In this document: one piece after another, positions 1 through 8,496 of the stretch | Numbering within the stretch: position 1 is the stretch's first letter | How the letters are laid out: every line of letters starts with the position of its first letter | Source: Caballeronia arvi | Lineage (GTDB): Bacteria > Pseudomonadota > Gammaproteobacteria > Burkholderiales > Burkholderiaceae | DNA: 36,298 nucleotides | NCBI RefSeq assembly: GCF_001544695.2 | Contig: NZ_FCOM02000065.1 | Span: 1-36,298, forward strand | Reading direction: 5' to 3' | Position numbers and translations under genes: made by a program | The notes under the pieces: model-generated | Seen by the model: only the letters and a program-made list of their open reading frames with translations | Database searches by the model: none | Told to the model about the DNA's origin: nothing

Positions 1-74
1 GCAGCTTTCGGTTTGCGTGGCATACATGCTCCTTTTCGCACATGTTATGCCTTGAACACGAAATTTATGACAGG

Positions 75-582
75 CTCCGCGGCACAGGCGATTGGCTGAA
101 TGGCCCCCAGAGTAGCGAGTGCCCTCGAAGGTCTTATCGGGCTTGGACCGCGCACGGTCTGTCTCATCGCGTCGCACTACTGACTGGATCAGCACCTGCA
201 AGCTCCTGCCCGCTTCGCGGCCGACCGGTCAATCGGGTCTGCGCGTGCTTCCTTGCTGATGGTTCTACCTCGCTGCCTGTGATTTTCGTCGGTTTCCCTT
301 GCATACCCAACGGCAGCGCGTAGCGCTGTGCCGGCGCTATTTCGTGCTGAACCAGCGCCCTTCGCGTACTAGCTTGTCAGACCGTGCGCGATCCATGCCC
401 GGCACAACCGTGGGAACACTCGCTACTCTGGGTTCCATTCAGCCAATCGCCTGTGCCGCGGCCGGCGTGAAGCACTCTGGGTCGAAAAGCTGCTTTCTTT
501 GGTGACTTTCTTTGCAGCAGCAAAGAAAGTTACCCCCGCCCCGGGGAGGGGCAATGCTAATAGACCACCACGATCACGGGAC
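75..582. repeat. Palindromic intergenic repeat, copy 1 (left-truncated)
   Basis: This ~0.5 kb non-coding element has long imperfect inverted arms, about 75-161 and 378-582, around a core at 162-377. The right arm carries a G/C-rich block (CCCCGCCCCGGGGAGGGG, 533-550) and an internal hairpin with TTTCTTTG and CAAAGAAA arms near 507-528. Compared with copy 2, the outer ~120 bp of the left arm are missing. The right end lies 18 bp beyond the stop codon of the flavoprotein gene. Short ORFs in it come from the repeat and are not credible genes. This accounts for the gene-free stretch 1-600; I see nothing recognisable in 1-74. Confidence 0.85.
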
Positions 583-600
583 CGAGCAAGAAGCAAACCA

Positions 601-1983
601 TCACCTCATCGGCTTCAACCCCTCAAGCAAAGTAGGAATCAACTCACTCACAGTAGGATGAATATGCATAGCCCGCTGCAGCGTAATAAAAGGCGCATCC
701 GCATTAATGATATCGATGAAAGTATGAATCACTTCATCCCCTTCGATGCCATAAATCGCCGCCCCTAAAAACCGCTGCGACCGCGCATCGACCAGCGCCT
801 TCATGAACCCATCCGTCTCACCGCGCTCCCGAGCGCGCCCCACCCGCGACATCGGCATCGTCGCGATGAGCGCCTCGCGGCCATCTTTGCGTACTTCCTC
901 CTCACTCATCCCCACCCGCGCGAACGGCGGGTCCACGAACACCGCATAAGCCATGATGCGCGTATCGACGCTGCGCGACTCTCCATCGATCACATTCGAA
1001 GCGATGATCTCGTAGTCGTTCCACGACGTATGCGTGAACGCGCCGCGCCCGTTCACATCGCCCAGCGCATAGACGCCTTCCACTTGCGTGCGCAACTGGC
1101 CATCCACGTCGATCATGCCGTGCCTGTTCACCTCGATGCCCGCGCGCGCGAGGCCCAGATCATCGGTGTTCGGCGTGCGGCCCGTCGCGAAGAGCAAGTG
1201 CGACGCATCGATGGTTTCATCGCCGACAAAAACGCGCACCCCGCCCGCCGAACGCTCCACTTTCCCGATCTGCGCACCGAAGCGAAACTCGACGCCCTCG
1301 CGCACGAACACGTCCTGCATCGCGCGGGCGACGTCCTCGTCCTCGCGCGTCAAAATGCGCTCGCCACGCACGAGTACGGTCACGCGGCTGCCAAAACGCC
1401 GGAACATCTGCCCGAATTCGAGCGCGATATAACTCGCCCCGACGATCACGAGATGCTTCGGCACCTCCGTCAACTCGAGAATCGAAGAATTGGTGAGGTA
1501 GGGAACGTGTTCGAGGCCGTCGAGGTCTGGCACCACCGCGCGCGTGCCCGTGTTGATGAAAACGAGATCGGCATCGATGTCCTGCGTCGAGCCATCGCCC
1601 GCTTCGATCGAAAGCGCATGCGGCCCCGTGAAGCGCCCGTGGCCCCTGAACACCGTGAGGTTCTCCGTGCCGCGCAGCCACTTCTCGATGCCCGTGCGCG
1701 AGCCGCCGATGATCTCGTCCTTGCGCGCCTTCACACGCGCCATGTCGATGGCGATATCGCCGCCGATCATCACGCCGTACTGCGCCGCCGTGCGCGCCAC
1801 ATGCGCCGCGCGCGCACTCGCGACATAAGTCTTGGTCGGCGTGCAGCCGACGTTCACGCAGGTGCCACCGAACAAATGCCGCTCGATCACGGCCGTGCGC
1901 CTGCCGCTTTGCGCGAGCCGCACGGCGAGCGGCGAGCCGCCCTGACCCGTGCCGATGACGACGGCATCGAAATGCTGTGACAT
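601..1983 (-). CDS. FAD-dependent pyridine nucleotide-disulfide oxidoreductase, mercuric-reductase-like
   Basis: This 460-aa flavoprotein has the class I disulfide oxidoreductase layout. An FAD-binding GTGQGG lies at residues 11-16, the redox disulfide C42-x4-C47 is in GGTCVNVGCTPTK, an NAD(P)-binding VGASYIALEFG is near residue 179, the second FAD motif GDVNGRG near 308, and a C-terminal dimerisation domain has H442-P443 and E447 (HPTVSE). These are shared by mercuric reductase, dihydrolipoamide dehydrogenase and glutathione reductase. The N-terminal metal-binding domain and the C-terminal vicinal cysteines of true MerA are absent, so mercury reduction is unlikely and the substrate is unknown. 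The ATG at 1983 is preferred over an upstream ATG because AGGGAGA precedes it. It is divergent from the antiporter across ~250 bp, and the palindromic repeat follows 18 bp after the stop. Confidence 0.85.
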   Translation of the reverse strand: MSQHFDAVVIGTGQGGSPLAVRLAQSGRRTAVIERHLFGGTCVNVGCTPTKTYVASARAAHVARTAAQYGVMIGGDIAIDMARVKARKDEIIGGSRTGIEKWLRGTENLTVFRGHGRFTGPHALSIEAGDGSTQDIDADLVFINTGTRAVVPDLDGLEHVPYLTNSSILELTEVPKHLVIVGASYIALEFGQMFRRFGSRVTVLVRGERILTREDEDVARAMQDVFVREGVEFRFGAQIGKVERSAGGVRVFVGDETIDASHLLFATGRTPNTDDLGLARAGIEVNRHGMIDVDGQLRTQVEGVYALGDVNGRGAFTHTSWNDYEIIASNVIDGESRSVDTRIMAYAVFVDPPFARVGMSEEEVRKDGREALIATMPMSRVGRARERGETDGFMKALVDARSQRFLGAAIYGIEGDEVIHTFIDIINADAPFITLQRAMHIHPTVSELIPTLLEGLKPMR

Positions 1984-2232
1984 GGTGGGTTCTCCCTGGT
2001 CCTTTGCATGCGTAACGCAAAAAACCATGCGAATGAAGCGGATGACGAATGCAGAAGCGGGATTCCGAAATGCATCTTACGCGCAAGTCGATGAGCGGGC
2101 AGACACGCTGCCCAAAGCGCGCGCCGCGGACACGGGCATGGCTCGTGCTGCGTTCTGTCCGACGAGCCGCGCGTTGCGGCGCGCGGTCTTTCGCAACCAG
2201 CGACAACCCGCACACGAAGCCCAAAGGCATTC

Positions 2233-3546
2233 ATGACCGAGACGATCTGGTTTCTCGTCGTCGGCGGCGTGCTCATCTTCATGGGCCTCGCCAGCTCGAC
2301 ATTCAAGCGCCTGCCGATCAGCACCGCGATGTGCTATCTCGCGATCGGCTTCGCAATGGGCCCGGCCGCGGCCAACCTGCTGACGCTCGATCTCGCGAGC
2401 GACACGACCGTCCTGCGGCGCATCACCGAAGTCGCGATGCTGGTGTCGCTCTTTGCGATCGGCCTGCGACTGCGCGTGCCGCCCACCGACCGCATCTGGC
2501 TTCTGCCGATCCGCCTGGGCTTCGTCGCGATGGTGCTCACCGTCGCCGTGCTCACGCTATTTGGCGCCTACGTGCTCGGACTCGGCTGGGGCCCGGCGCT
2601 GCTGCTCGCGGCAATGCTCGCGCCGACCGATCCGGTGCTCGCCCACGATGTGCAAGTCGAAACGCCCGGCGACATCGATTTGCTGCGTTTCTCGCTGTCG
2701 GGCGAAGGCGGTCTGAACGACGGCATCGCGCTGCCCTTCGCGCTGCTCGGCATCGCGGTGTGCCGCATGCAGGCGACGCCCGGCGAAGCGCTGCACTGGA
2801 GTTTCGCGTTGCAGGCCACGTGGGGCATCGCGGGCGCGCTAGTGAGCGGCTGGCTGCTCGGCGCGTTGTCGGTACGGCTCGTGGCCTATCTGCGCACGCG
2901 TCACGGCGCGGCGCTGGGGCCAGAAGGCTTTTATGCGCTCGGGCTGATCGCGCTGTCGTACGGTGTCGCCGAATTGCTGCACACGTACGCGTTTCTCGCA
3001 GTGTTCGCGGCCGGTCTCGCGATGCGCCGCGTCGAGCAGAAGGAAAGCGGCGGCAAGTCCGCGCGTGAGGCGGTCGGCAAAATCGATGCGGACGATGTCG
3101 GCGCCGCCGCCGCCGATCCCGAGCGCGCCCACGCTTTCATGGCCGAGCGCGTGCACGGTTTCACGATCGAGCTGGAACGCATCGCCGAAGTGGCGATCAT
3201 GCTGATCGTCGGCGCCGTGCTCGCGACGATATGGCGCGAGCTTTTCACCTGGCAGGCGGCCGCGCTCATCGTCGCGCTCTTTCTCGTGCTGCGGCCCGCG
3301 GCGGTCGAGGCGTCGCTCATCGGCTCGCATGCGGTGGGCGCGCAACGGCGGCTCATGAGCTGGTTCGGCATACGCGGCGTCGGCTCGTTTTACTATCTGC
3401 TGTATGCGCTCGAGCACGCGCCACGTGACGTCGCCGCGCCGCTCGTGCCGCTCGTCATCGCGACGATCACGGCATCGATCATCGTGCATGGCATCACCGC
3501 GACGCCGCTCATGAAGCGATATCAGCGCGCACGGACCGACGAATGA
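2233..3546 (+). CDS. CPA1-family cation (Na+):proton antiporter
   Basis: This 437-aa integral membrane protein has about 10-12 hydrophobic segments. Family motifs are visible: TDPVLA near residue 132 and SGEGGLNDGIALPFALLG near 155, which contain the acidic Asp residues that bind the ion in CPA1/NhaP exchangers. A hydrophilic stretch at about residues 265-310 separates the last helices. Expected role: electroneutral exchange of Na+ or K+ for H+ at the inner membrane, for pH or salt balance. The stop codon overlaps the next gene's start (ATGA at 3543-3546), so the two are probably co-translated. AAAGG lies about 7 nt upstream of the ATG. The ion preference cannot be read from sequence. Confidence 0.88.
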   Translation: MTETIWFLVVGGVLIFMGLASSTFKRLPISTAMCYLAIGFAMGPAAANLLTLDLASDTTVLRRITEVAMLVSLFAIGLRLRVPPTDRIWLLPIRLGFVAMVLTVAVLTLFGAYVLGLGWGPALLLAAMLAPTDPVLAHDVQVETPGDIDLLRFSLSGEGGLNDGIALPFALLGIAVCRMQATPGEALHWSFALQATWGIAGALVSGWLLGALSVRLVAYLRTRHGAALGPEGFYALGLIALSYGVAELLHTYAFLAVFAAGLAMRRVEQKESGGKSAREAVGKIDADDVGAAAADPERAHAFMAERVHGFTIELERIAEVAIMLIVGAVLATIWRELFTWQAAALIVALFLVLRPAAVEASLIGSHAVGAQRRLMSWFGIRGVGSFYYLLYALEHAPRDVAAPLVPLVIATITASIIVHGITATPLMKRYQRARTDE

Positions 3547-4145
3547 ACTCGAGGATCGACTCACACGTGAAGCATCTGATTTTCTTCTGTGGACATGCGG
3601 GCACCGGCAAGACCACGCTCGCGAAACGGCTCTTCGCACCGCTCATGCAGGCGGCCGGCGAGCCTTTCTGCCTGCTCGACAAGGACACGCTCTACGGCGC
3701 CTATAGCGCGGCCGCGATCGGCGCACTGACCGGCGATCCGCACGATCGCGACAGTCCGCTTTTCATCGAACATTTCCGCGATCCGGAATACCGTTGTCTC
3801 GTCGATACCGCCGCCGAAAATCTCGCGCTCGGCGTGAGCGTCGTGGTGGTCGCGCCGCTCACGCGTGAAGTGCGCAGCTCACGTCTTTTCGATCGCGCAT
3901 GGCTCGGCATCGGCGAGGATGTCGTCATTCGCGTCGTGTGGGTGCACGTGGATGAGGCTGTGGCGCGCGAGCGCATCGTCGCGCGTGGCGATCCGAACGA
4001 TGCGTACAAGCTCGCGCATTGGGACGAATATCGGCAGCGGCTTTTTCAGCCGGACGCAGCGCTCGCGCAAACGCTCGTCATGTTCGACAACACCGCGCCG
4101 AACGATGCAGCGCGCGATGCGTTGATCGCGCGCTTGCTGGCTTAA
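3543..4145 (+). CDS. P-loop ATPase/kinase-like protein (AAA superfamily)
   Basis: This 200-aa cytoplasmic protein opens with a Walker A motif GHAGTGKT (residues 17-24, K23). It has the small-kinase arrangement: a DKDTLYG segment near residue 47, a VVVVAPLTRE strand that could be Walker B-like, and a lid-like RIVARGDPNDAYK near 145. Similar proteins are annotated as AAA-family ATPases or zeta-toxin/shikimate-kinase-like phosphotransferases of unknown substrate. No partner antitoxin gene is adjacent, so I do not call it a toxin. The 4-bp overlap with the antiporter implies one transcript. Its stop codon overlaps the stop of the convergent gene on the other strand. Confidence 0.75.
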   Translation: MNSRIDSHVKHLIFFCGHAGTGKTTLAKRLFAPLMQAAGEPFCLLDKDTLYGAYSAAAIGALTGDPHDRDSPLFIEHFRDPEYRCLVDTAAENLALGVSVVVVAPLTREVRSSRLFDRAWLGIGEDVVIRVVWVHVDEAVARERIVARGDPNDAYKLAHWDEYRQRLFQPDAALAQTLVMFDNTAPNDAARDALIARLLA

Positions 4146-5251
4146 GCGACCGCCAGTTGCCGCGCCGTCGCCACCGCGTTGGCGCCTTCGTACAGCTTGC
4201 CGAAGCGGTTGTTGAGGAAGGCATTGAGCGGCACCTGCTCCTGACGGACGAAGCCGCTCTGCGGAAGCACGCCTTCGCGGAAGAGATCCAGCTCCGCGCA
4301 GATCGCGCCGGCGGTCGTGATCTGGATCGCGCTCATCGGCGCGCCGCACACGTCCTTCGCGAAAATCTTGCGCGTGAACACGTCCTGCACGAGCTGGCCG
4401 CGGCGCATGCCGGTCACAGTGACGAAGATCAATACGACATCCTGCGCTGTCGATGGCACCGCGCGCTTCAACATCGTCTTGAGACCGTCGCGGTCGGTGG
4501 ACATGCGCAGATCGTCGAGCAGGAACTTCATCAGCTCGCGATGACCCGGATAGCGCACCGACTTGTAATCGAGCGTCTCGACCTTACCCGCGAGCGTTTC
4601 GCAAAGCGTGCCCAGGCCGCCCGACGTGTTGAACGCCTCGTACTCGATGCCGTCGAGCGAAAAATGCTCGACGCCTTCGAGCGGCTGCACCCATTGCGTG
4701 CGGCCTTCGCGGATCGCCTCGCACGGCTGGCAATACTCGTTGATAAGCCCGTCGATGCTCCACGTGAGGTTGTACTTCAGCGCGTTGGTCGGAAACTCGG
4801 GCAGCGCGCCGACGCGCATCTTCACTTCGCGCACGTCGTCGAGACGCTTTGCCAGATCGTGCGCGACGATGCCGATAAAGCCCGGCGCGAGACCGCATTG
4901 CGGCATGAACGCGAGCTCGGAGTCGTCGGCGATGGCGCGGATCGCGTGCGTCGCGCGCACGTCCTCGGTCAGGTCGAAGTAATGCACGCCCGCCGCTTTC
5001 GCCGCCGATGCGACATTGATCGCAAGGTAATAAGGCAGCGCGTTGACGAGCGCATCGAAGCCGATAAGCGCCTGGCGCAACGCGGGCGTATCGGCAGAAT
5101 CGACGCGGCGCGTCGGGATGCCCTGCGCATCGAGGAGCGCGAGCGCGTGCTCGTCGCGATCGAACGCGACGACATCGAAGTCCCCCGTTTCACGCAGCAA
5201 ATGGGCAATGCTCTGACCGATCAATCCGGCGCCGACGAGGGCCACTTTCAT
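4142..5251 (-). CDS. Saccharopine dehydrogenase-family NADP-binding oxidoreductase
   Basis: This 369-aa protein begins MKVALVGAGLIG, a Rossmann dinucleotide-binding motif (GAGLIG, residues 7-12) with an Asp-containing second strand (VVAFDRDEHA). The rest resembles the saccharopine dehydrogenase / lysine-6-dehydrogenase family: HYFDLTED, MPQCGLAPGFIGIVAHDLAK, and a C-terminal catalytic/dimer domain. The likely chemistry is NAD(P)-dependent oxidation or reduction of an amino-acid-derived secondary amine, perhaps in lysine catabolism; the substrate is not established. The ATG at 5251 is chosen because AAAGGAG lies 6 nt upstream; two ATGs further 5' lack this spacing. An Lrp/AsnC regulator lies directly upstream on the same strand, which fits control by an amino acid. 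Confidence 0.8.
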   Translation of the reverse strand: MKVALVGAGLIGQSIAHLLRETGDFDVVAFDRDEHALALLDAQGIPTRRVDSADTPALRQALIGFDALVNALPYYLAINVASAAKAAGVHYFDLTEDVRATHAIRAIADDSELAFMPQCGLAPGFIGIVAHDLAKRLDDVREVKMRVGALPEFPTNALKYNLTWSIDGLINEYCQPCEAIREGRTQWVQPLEGVEHFSLDGIEYEAFNTSGGLGTLCETLAGKVETLDYKSVRYPGHRELMKFLLDDLRMSTDRDGLKTMLKRAVPSTAQDVVLIFVTVTGMRRGQLVQDVFTRKIFAKDVCGAPMSAIQITTAGAICAELDLFREGVLPQSGFVRQEQVPLNAFLNNRFGKLYEGANAVATARQLAVA

Positions 5252-5344
5252 ATTCATCTCCTTTATGTGCGGTTTGGCCAATACACCTCTTCACACAGTT
5301 TAGGAGCGCGCGAATACTGATCCTAGACACAAAATGATGCGCTT

Positions 5345-5385
5345 CGACGATGAATTTCGTCATTTCGACGATCAAATACGACGAT
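5345..5385. promoter_or_regulatory. Candidate Lrp-type operator (three CGACGAT repeats)
   Basis: In the gap between the lrp-like gene and the dehydrogenase gene the heptamer CGACGAT occurs at 5345-5351, 5366-5372 and 5379-5385, within AT-richer DNA than its surroundings. The first two are 21 bp apart, two helical turns, as expected when an octameric Lrp/AsnC protein binds on one face. It lies ~95-135 bp upstream of the dehydrogenase start. This is inference from spacing and context. Confidence 0.4.
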
Positions 5386-5395
5386 TCGTATCGCG

Positions 5396-5851
5396 TCACC
5401 CCGCGCGGTCGATCTTTCGCGCCAGGATGATCGACGTCGTGGTCCGCTCGACGCCTTCCAGCGCGCCGATTTCATCGAGCAGATCGTTCAGGCGATCGGG
5501 CGAATCGGCGCGCAGCCATGCGACGTAATCGAACTCGCCGCTCACCGCACAGAGCAACTGGATCTCCGGCATGCGCGCGAAGCGCTTCTGCAGATCGCGC
5601 CCGTACTTCGGCATGAGCTTGATGCCGACATACGCCTGGATGCTCGCATCGAGCACGTCCTGCCCGAGCCGCACGCCATAGCCCGCGATCACGTTGTTCT
5701 TTTCCAGCCGCGCGATGCGCGCGATGACAGTCGTGCGCGCGACGTCCAGTTGCCGCGCGAGATTCGCGACACTTTCCCGCGCGTTCATTTGCAGGAGCGC
5801 GACGAGGTTGCGATCGATATCGTCGAGCTGATCGAGGCGCGGCGGTCTCAT
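5396..5851 (-). CDS. Lrp/AsnC-family transcriptional regulator
   Basis: This 151-aa protein has the usual family length. An N-terminal helix-turn-helix spans about residues 8-60 (LDDIDRNLVALLQMNARESV, then RTTVIARIARLEKNNVI) and a C-terminal RAM ligand-sensing domain about 65-145 (GIKLMPKY, CAVSGEFDYV). Members bind DNA as dimers or octamers and respond to amino acids. It sits upstream of, and in the same direction as, the saccharopine-dehydrogenase-like gene, with a 144-bp gap holding regularly spaced repeats, so that gene is its most likely target. A 13-mer TTTTGTGTTTTGC occurs twice just upstream (5871-5883 and 5918-5930). The ligand is unknown. Confidence 0.9.
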   Translation of the reverse strand: MRPPRLDQLDDIDRNLVALLQMNARESVANLARQLDVARTTVIARIARLEKNNVIAGYGVRLGQDVLDASIQAYVGIKLMPKYGRDLQKRFARMPEIQLLCAVSGEFDYVAWLRADSPDRLNDLLDEIGALEGVERTTTSIILARKIDRAG

Positions 5852-5870
5852 GCGGGCGTCGTCCTTGGCA

Positions 5871-5930
5871 TTTTGTGTTTTGCCTTATGCGTTTTGAATG
5901 CCATCGGGCATCCGGTGTTTTGTGTTTTGC
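5871..5930. repeat. Two direct 13-mers upstream of the lrp-like gene
   Basis: TTTTGTGTTTTGC is present at 5871-5883 and 5918-5930, each followed by a similar TTAT-containing tail, 20-80 bp upstream of the regulator's start codon. The pair could be a regulatory site or a short duplication; nothing in the sequence decides. Confidence 0.45.
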
Positions 5931-5964
5931 ATTATCGCTGACGGAAACGGCTGTCGGACGCCCG

Positions 5965-6855
5965 TCAGACGCCGAGCCGGGCGACCATGAAATCGACAAA
6001 GCTCGCGAGCTTGGGCGTCGTGCGCGTATCGCGCGGATAGACGAGATGCACGGGCGAAGGCTTCGGCAGAAAGTCCTGCAGCACCGCGACGAGCGCGCCG
6101 GCTGCCAGTTCATCCTCGACGAGCGCATGCGGCTGGAGCACGAGACCGAAGCCTGCGAGCGCGGCCTTCTTCAGCGCCTGCCCGTTGTTTGCCCGAAAAC
6201 GCGAGGACTGCGCGCGGCGCAGAAGCGTAGCGTCGTCCTCGCCTTCGAGCCGCCAGCCTGCTTCGCGTCCCTGATGCACGAAGCCGAGGCACTCGTGACC
6301 GGCGAGATCGGCGGGTGTCAAAGGCGTGCCGGCGCGCGCGAGATAGTCGGGCGAGGCACAGACGGTCATCGCATAGGCTTTGAGCGGACGCGCGACGAAA
6401 CTCGAATCGGCGAGCGGTCCGATGCGCACGGCCGCATCGAAGCCTTCCTCGACGATATCGACCATGCGATTGGTGAGATCGAGTTCGACGCTGATCTGCT
6501 CGAACGCCGCGAGAAACTCCGTCACGGCGGGCGTCACGAACTGCACGCCGTAAGTGAGCGGCACTGTCACGCGCAGCACGCCGCGCGGCGTCGCGCCCAT
6601 CGCTTCGGCGAGCGAATCGGCGGCGTCGACATCCGCGAGAATGCGACGGCATCGCTCGTAATACGCACGGCCGATCTCGGTGAGACTCTGACGGCGCGTC
6701 GTGCGCACGATGAGCCGCGCGTCGAGCCGCGCCTCCAGCGCCTGAAGATGCTTGCCGGCCATCGGCGCGGAGATGGAAAAGCGTTCGGCCGCGGCGCTCA
6801 GGCTGCCCGCCTCGACGATGGCCACGAAGACCCGCATGCTCAACAAGGTATCCAC
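5965..6855 (-). CDS. LysR-family transcriptional regulator (CrgA-like subgroup)
   Basis: This 296-aa regulator has the N-terminal LysR winged helix at about residues 1-60 (LLSMRVFVAIVEAGSLSAAA, then KHLQALEARLDARL) and a substrate-binding domain from about 90 to the end. Features such as RTTRRQSLTEIG and FDAAVRIGPLADSSFVARPL are typical of the large subgroup often labelled CrgA/AaeR-like. The GTG at 6855 is preferred because it gives the standard start spacing (VDTLLSMRVF). The longer frame beginning at 6918 adds an atypical Cys/His-rich extension. It is divergent from the Spy-like gene across ~165 bp. The effector is unknown. Confidence 0.87.
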   Translation of the reverse strand: MDTLLSMRVFVAIVEAGSLSAAAERFSISAPMAGKHLQALEARLDARLIVRTTRRQSLTEIGRAYYERCRRILADVDAADSLAEAMGATPRGVLRVTVPLTYGVQFVTPAVTEFLAAFEQISVELDLTNRMVDIVEEGFDAAVRIGPLADSSFVARPLKAYAMTVCASPDYLARAGTPLTPADLAGHECLGFVHQGREAGWRLEGEDDATLLRRAQSSRFRANNGQALKKAALAGFGLVLQPHALVEDELAAGALVAVLQDFLPKPSPVHLVYPRDTRTTPKLASFVDFMVARLGV

Positions 6856-7020
6856 TGCGCTATTTTTCCAAAGACGTTTCGAATGTAAGCAGTTGTGGCA
6901 ATGCGGGCGAATCCGCATGCAATCGTGATACTAATATCCGTCGATGGCGCGCTCACTCTGCCTTTCAGCCCGGCTTACGACGCGCGCCGCTCTTCCATAT
7001 CGATCGAAGGTAAATCCCGA

Positions 7021-7539
7021 ATGAAAAGAACACTCGTTGCATTGGCCGCATTTTGCGCATTGAGCCCGGTATTTGCGCAGACGGCGGCGCCCGCCGCGGC
7101 ATCGGCGCCCGCGGTGCAGGCCGCGGCATCCGCACCGGCCGCGAACAAGCGCGAGGCGCGCGTCGAAGAGCGTATCGCGGAACTGCATTCGAGCCTCAAG
7201 ATCACGCCGCAGCAGGAAGAGCAGTGGTCGAAGTTCGCCGACGTGATGCGCGAGAACGGCCGCACGATGGCCGATCTCTATCGTCAGCGCATCGCACAGC
7301 GCAACACCATGTCCGCGCTCGACGACATGAAGCAATACGAGCAGATCACGCAGGCGAACGCAGATGGCACGAAGCGTCTCGTCGAAGCTTTCGAGCCGCT
7401 TTACACGAGCCTTTCGCCGGAGCAGAAGAAGCTGGCCGATACCAACTTCCGCGACGAGCACGGCAAGGGGCGGCAGCATCGCGCGCATCATCGTCCGCAT
7501 GCGGCAGGCGCCGACGCCGCTTCCACGACGAAGCCCTGA
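7021..7539 (+). CDS. Spy/CpxP-like periplasmic protein with LTxxQ-type motifs
   Basis: This 172-aa protein has a cleavable signal peptide (MKRTLVALAAFCALSPVFAQ, predicted cut after VFA). An Ala/Pro-rich linker follows, then a helical domain with two LTxxQ-like motifs (LKITPQQEEQW near residue 59 and LSPEQKKLAD near 131), the signature of the Spy/CpxP family. Spy is an ATP-independent periplasmic chaperone and CpxP is an envelope-stress sensor partner; homologues of this kind in Burkholderiaceae are mostly uncharacterised. The C-terminus is rich in His and Arg (GKGRQHRAHHRPH). The ATG at 7021 is chosen because it starts the signal peptide. It is divergent from a LysR gene and closed by a strong terminator. 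Confidence 0.8.
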   Translation: MKRTLVALAAFCALSPVFAQTAAPAAASAPAVQAAASAPAANKREARVEERIAELHSSLKITPQQEEQWSKFADVMRENGRTMADLYRQRIAQRNTMSALDDMKQYEQITQANADGTKRLVEAFEPLYTSLSPEQKKLADTNFRDEHGKGRQHRAHHRPHAAGADAASTTKP

Positions 7540-7561
7540 GCGAGCGCGCATCGTAGAGAAA

Positions 7562-7588
7562 CCCGCATCGTGCGATGCGGGTTTTTTT
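7562..7588 (+). terminator. Rho-independent terminator after the Spy-like gene
   Basis: Perfect 9-bp arms CCCGCATCG (7562-7570) and CGATGCGGG (7573-7581) are followed by seven T residues (7582-7588). It lies 22 bp after the stop codon. Confidence 0.93.
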
Positions 7589-7665
7589 CGTCCGCCGGGT
7601 GCAAAATGGCGCGAATGCCGTTACGATCCCGCACCGCCCCCGCACCCTCCCTCTCCGATCGCACC

Positions 7666-8094
7666 ATGCTCCATCTTTCCCAGCTCGATCTCGCCGCCGA
7701 TCCCGCCGCACGCCGCGTCGTGAAAAACGAAGCCGTAGCCGTCGAATTCGCCGTGTCGGCAGGCGAACTGATGAGTCTCGAAGGGCCGAACCGCTATGCG
7801 GCCGGCGATGCGATCGTCACCGGCAGCGGCGGCGAACGCTGGGTCGTGTCGCGCGAGCGCTTCGACCCGAAGTACGTGCCCGAAGGCGGCATCGCGCACG
7901 GTGAAGCGGGCACGTATCGCAATCGGCCGAGCATCGTACTTGCGAAGGAAATGCACGAGCCCTTCTCGATCGCGCGATCCGCCGCGGGCGACATCCTCAC
8001 CGGCGACGCCGGCGACTGGGTCATGCAATATGCGCCCGGCGATTACGGCGTCGTCAAGGCGGCGCGCTTCGCGAAGGTTTACCAAGACGCCTAA
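7666..8094 (+). CDS. Conserved hypothetical protein with a PGDYG motif
   Basis: This 142-aa soluble protein contains QYAPGDYGVVKAARFAKVY near its C-terminus, the signature I associate with the PGDYG family of unknown function. Other conserved-looking stretches are VSAGELMSLEGPNRYAAGDAI and WVVSRERFDPKY. It has no signal peptide or membrane segment. The ATG at 7666 gives the start MLHLSQLDLAADP; in-frame ATGs upstream (7606, 7618) would add a low-complexity extension, so the start is uncertain. The stop overlaps the stop of the convergent downstream gene. Confidence 0.72.
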   Translation: MLHLSQLDLAADPAARRVVKNEAVAVEFAVSAGELMSLEGPNRYAAGDAIVTGSGGERWVVSRERFDPKYVPEGGIAHGEAGTYRNRPSIVLAKEMHEPFSIARSAAGDILTGDAGDWVMQYAPGDYGVVKAARFAKVYQDA

Positions 8095-8456
8095 GCGAAG
8101 TCCTCGCCCATCTCGATCTCCACTTCGCGCGGCACTGCTTCGCCGTTCGCGTACGTCTCTTCGAGCGATCCGAGCGTCGCTTCCACATATGCGCGTAGTA
8201 CCGCGTAACTGCGCGCGTGCATGCGCGGCGGCAGCGCGCGATAACGCGCGAGCGCGGCCGGATCGAAGCGCACGTCGATCGTGATGCGCCGCGCCGTCGA
8301 GCCGAAGCGCATCGCCACATAGTGAATCACGAGCGACGTGCGGCCCGCATCGTCCTGACGTTCGGCGAATTGCGTCTGCTCGGGAAAGAGATCGCAGATG
8401 ACGTGCGCGAGCATGTCGATGTCCGCGCTCGGGCAGTCGTATTGATAGTCGTCCAT
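8091..8456 (-). CDS. Small conserved hypothetical protein
   Basis: This 121-aa soluble acidic protein (MDDYQYDCPSADIDMLAHVI...) has no domain I can name with confidence; it may belong to one of the small DUF families common in Burkholderiaceae. Its codon use matches its neighbours. It faces the PGDYG gene, and the two stop codons overlap (8091-8094). The start at 8456 has only a weak ribosome-binding sequence (GAGAT). Confidence 0.65.
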   Translation of the reverse strand: MDDYQYDCPSADIDMLAHVICDLFPEQTQFAERQDDAGRTSLVIHYVAMRFGSTARRITIDVRFDPAALARYRALPPRMHARSYAVLRAYVEATLGSLEETYANGEAVPREVEIEMGEDFA

Positions 8457-8496
8457 TCGATCTCGATAGTCGATTGAAACGCCGCCTCAGGCGCGC

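Noticed and set aside
1030..1980. 316-codon plus-strand frame opposite the flavoprotein gene
   Set aside because: Antisense shadow; the opposite strand shows clear FAD, NAD and disulfide motifs.
601..1983. True mercuric reductase (merA)
   Set aside because: No N-terminal heavy-metal domain, no C-terminal cysteine pair and no mer genes nearby; only the general flavoprotein family is supported.
3543..4145. Zeta-type toxin kinase of a toxin-antitoxin pair
   Set aside because: The P-loop alone is not specific, and there is no small antitoxin gene; the neighbour is an antiporter.
4019..5320. 433-codon plus-strand frame opposite the saccharopine-dehydrogenase-like gene
   Set aside because: Antisense shadow with Arg/Ala-rich composition and no motif; the minus strand has a Rossmann motif and a good ribosome-binding site.
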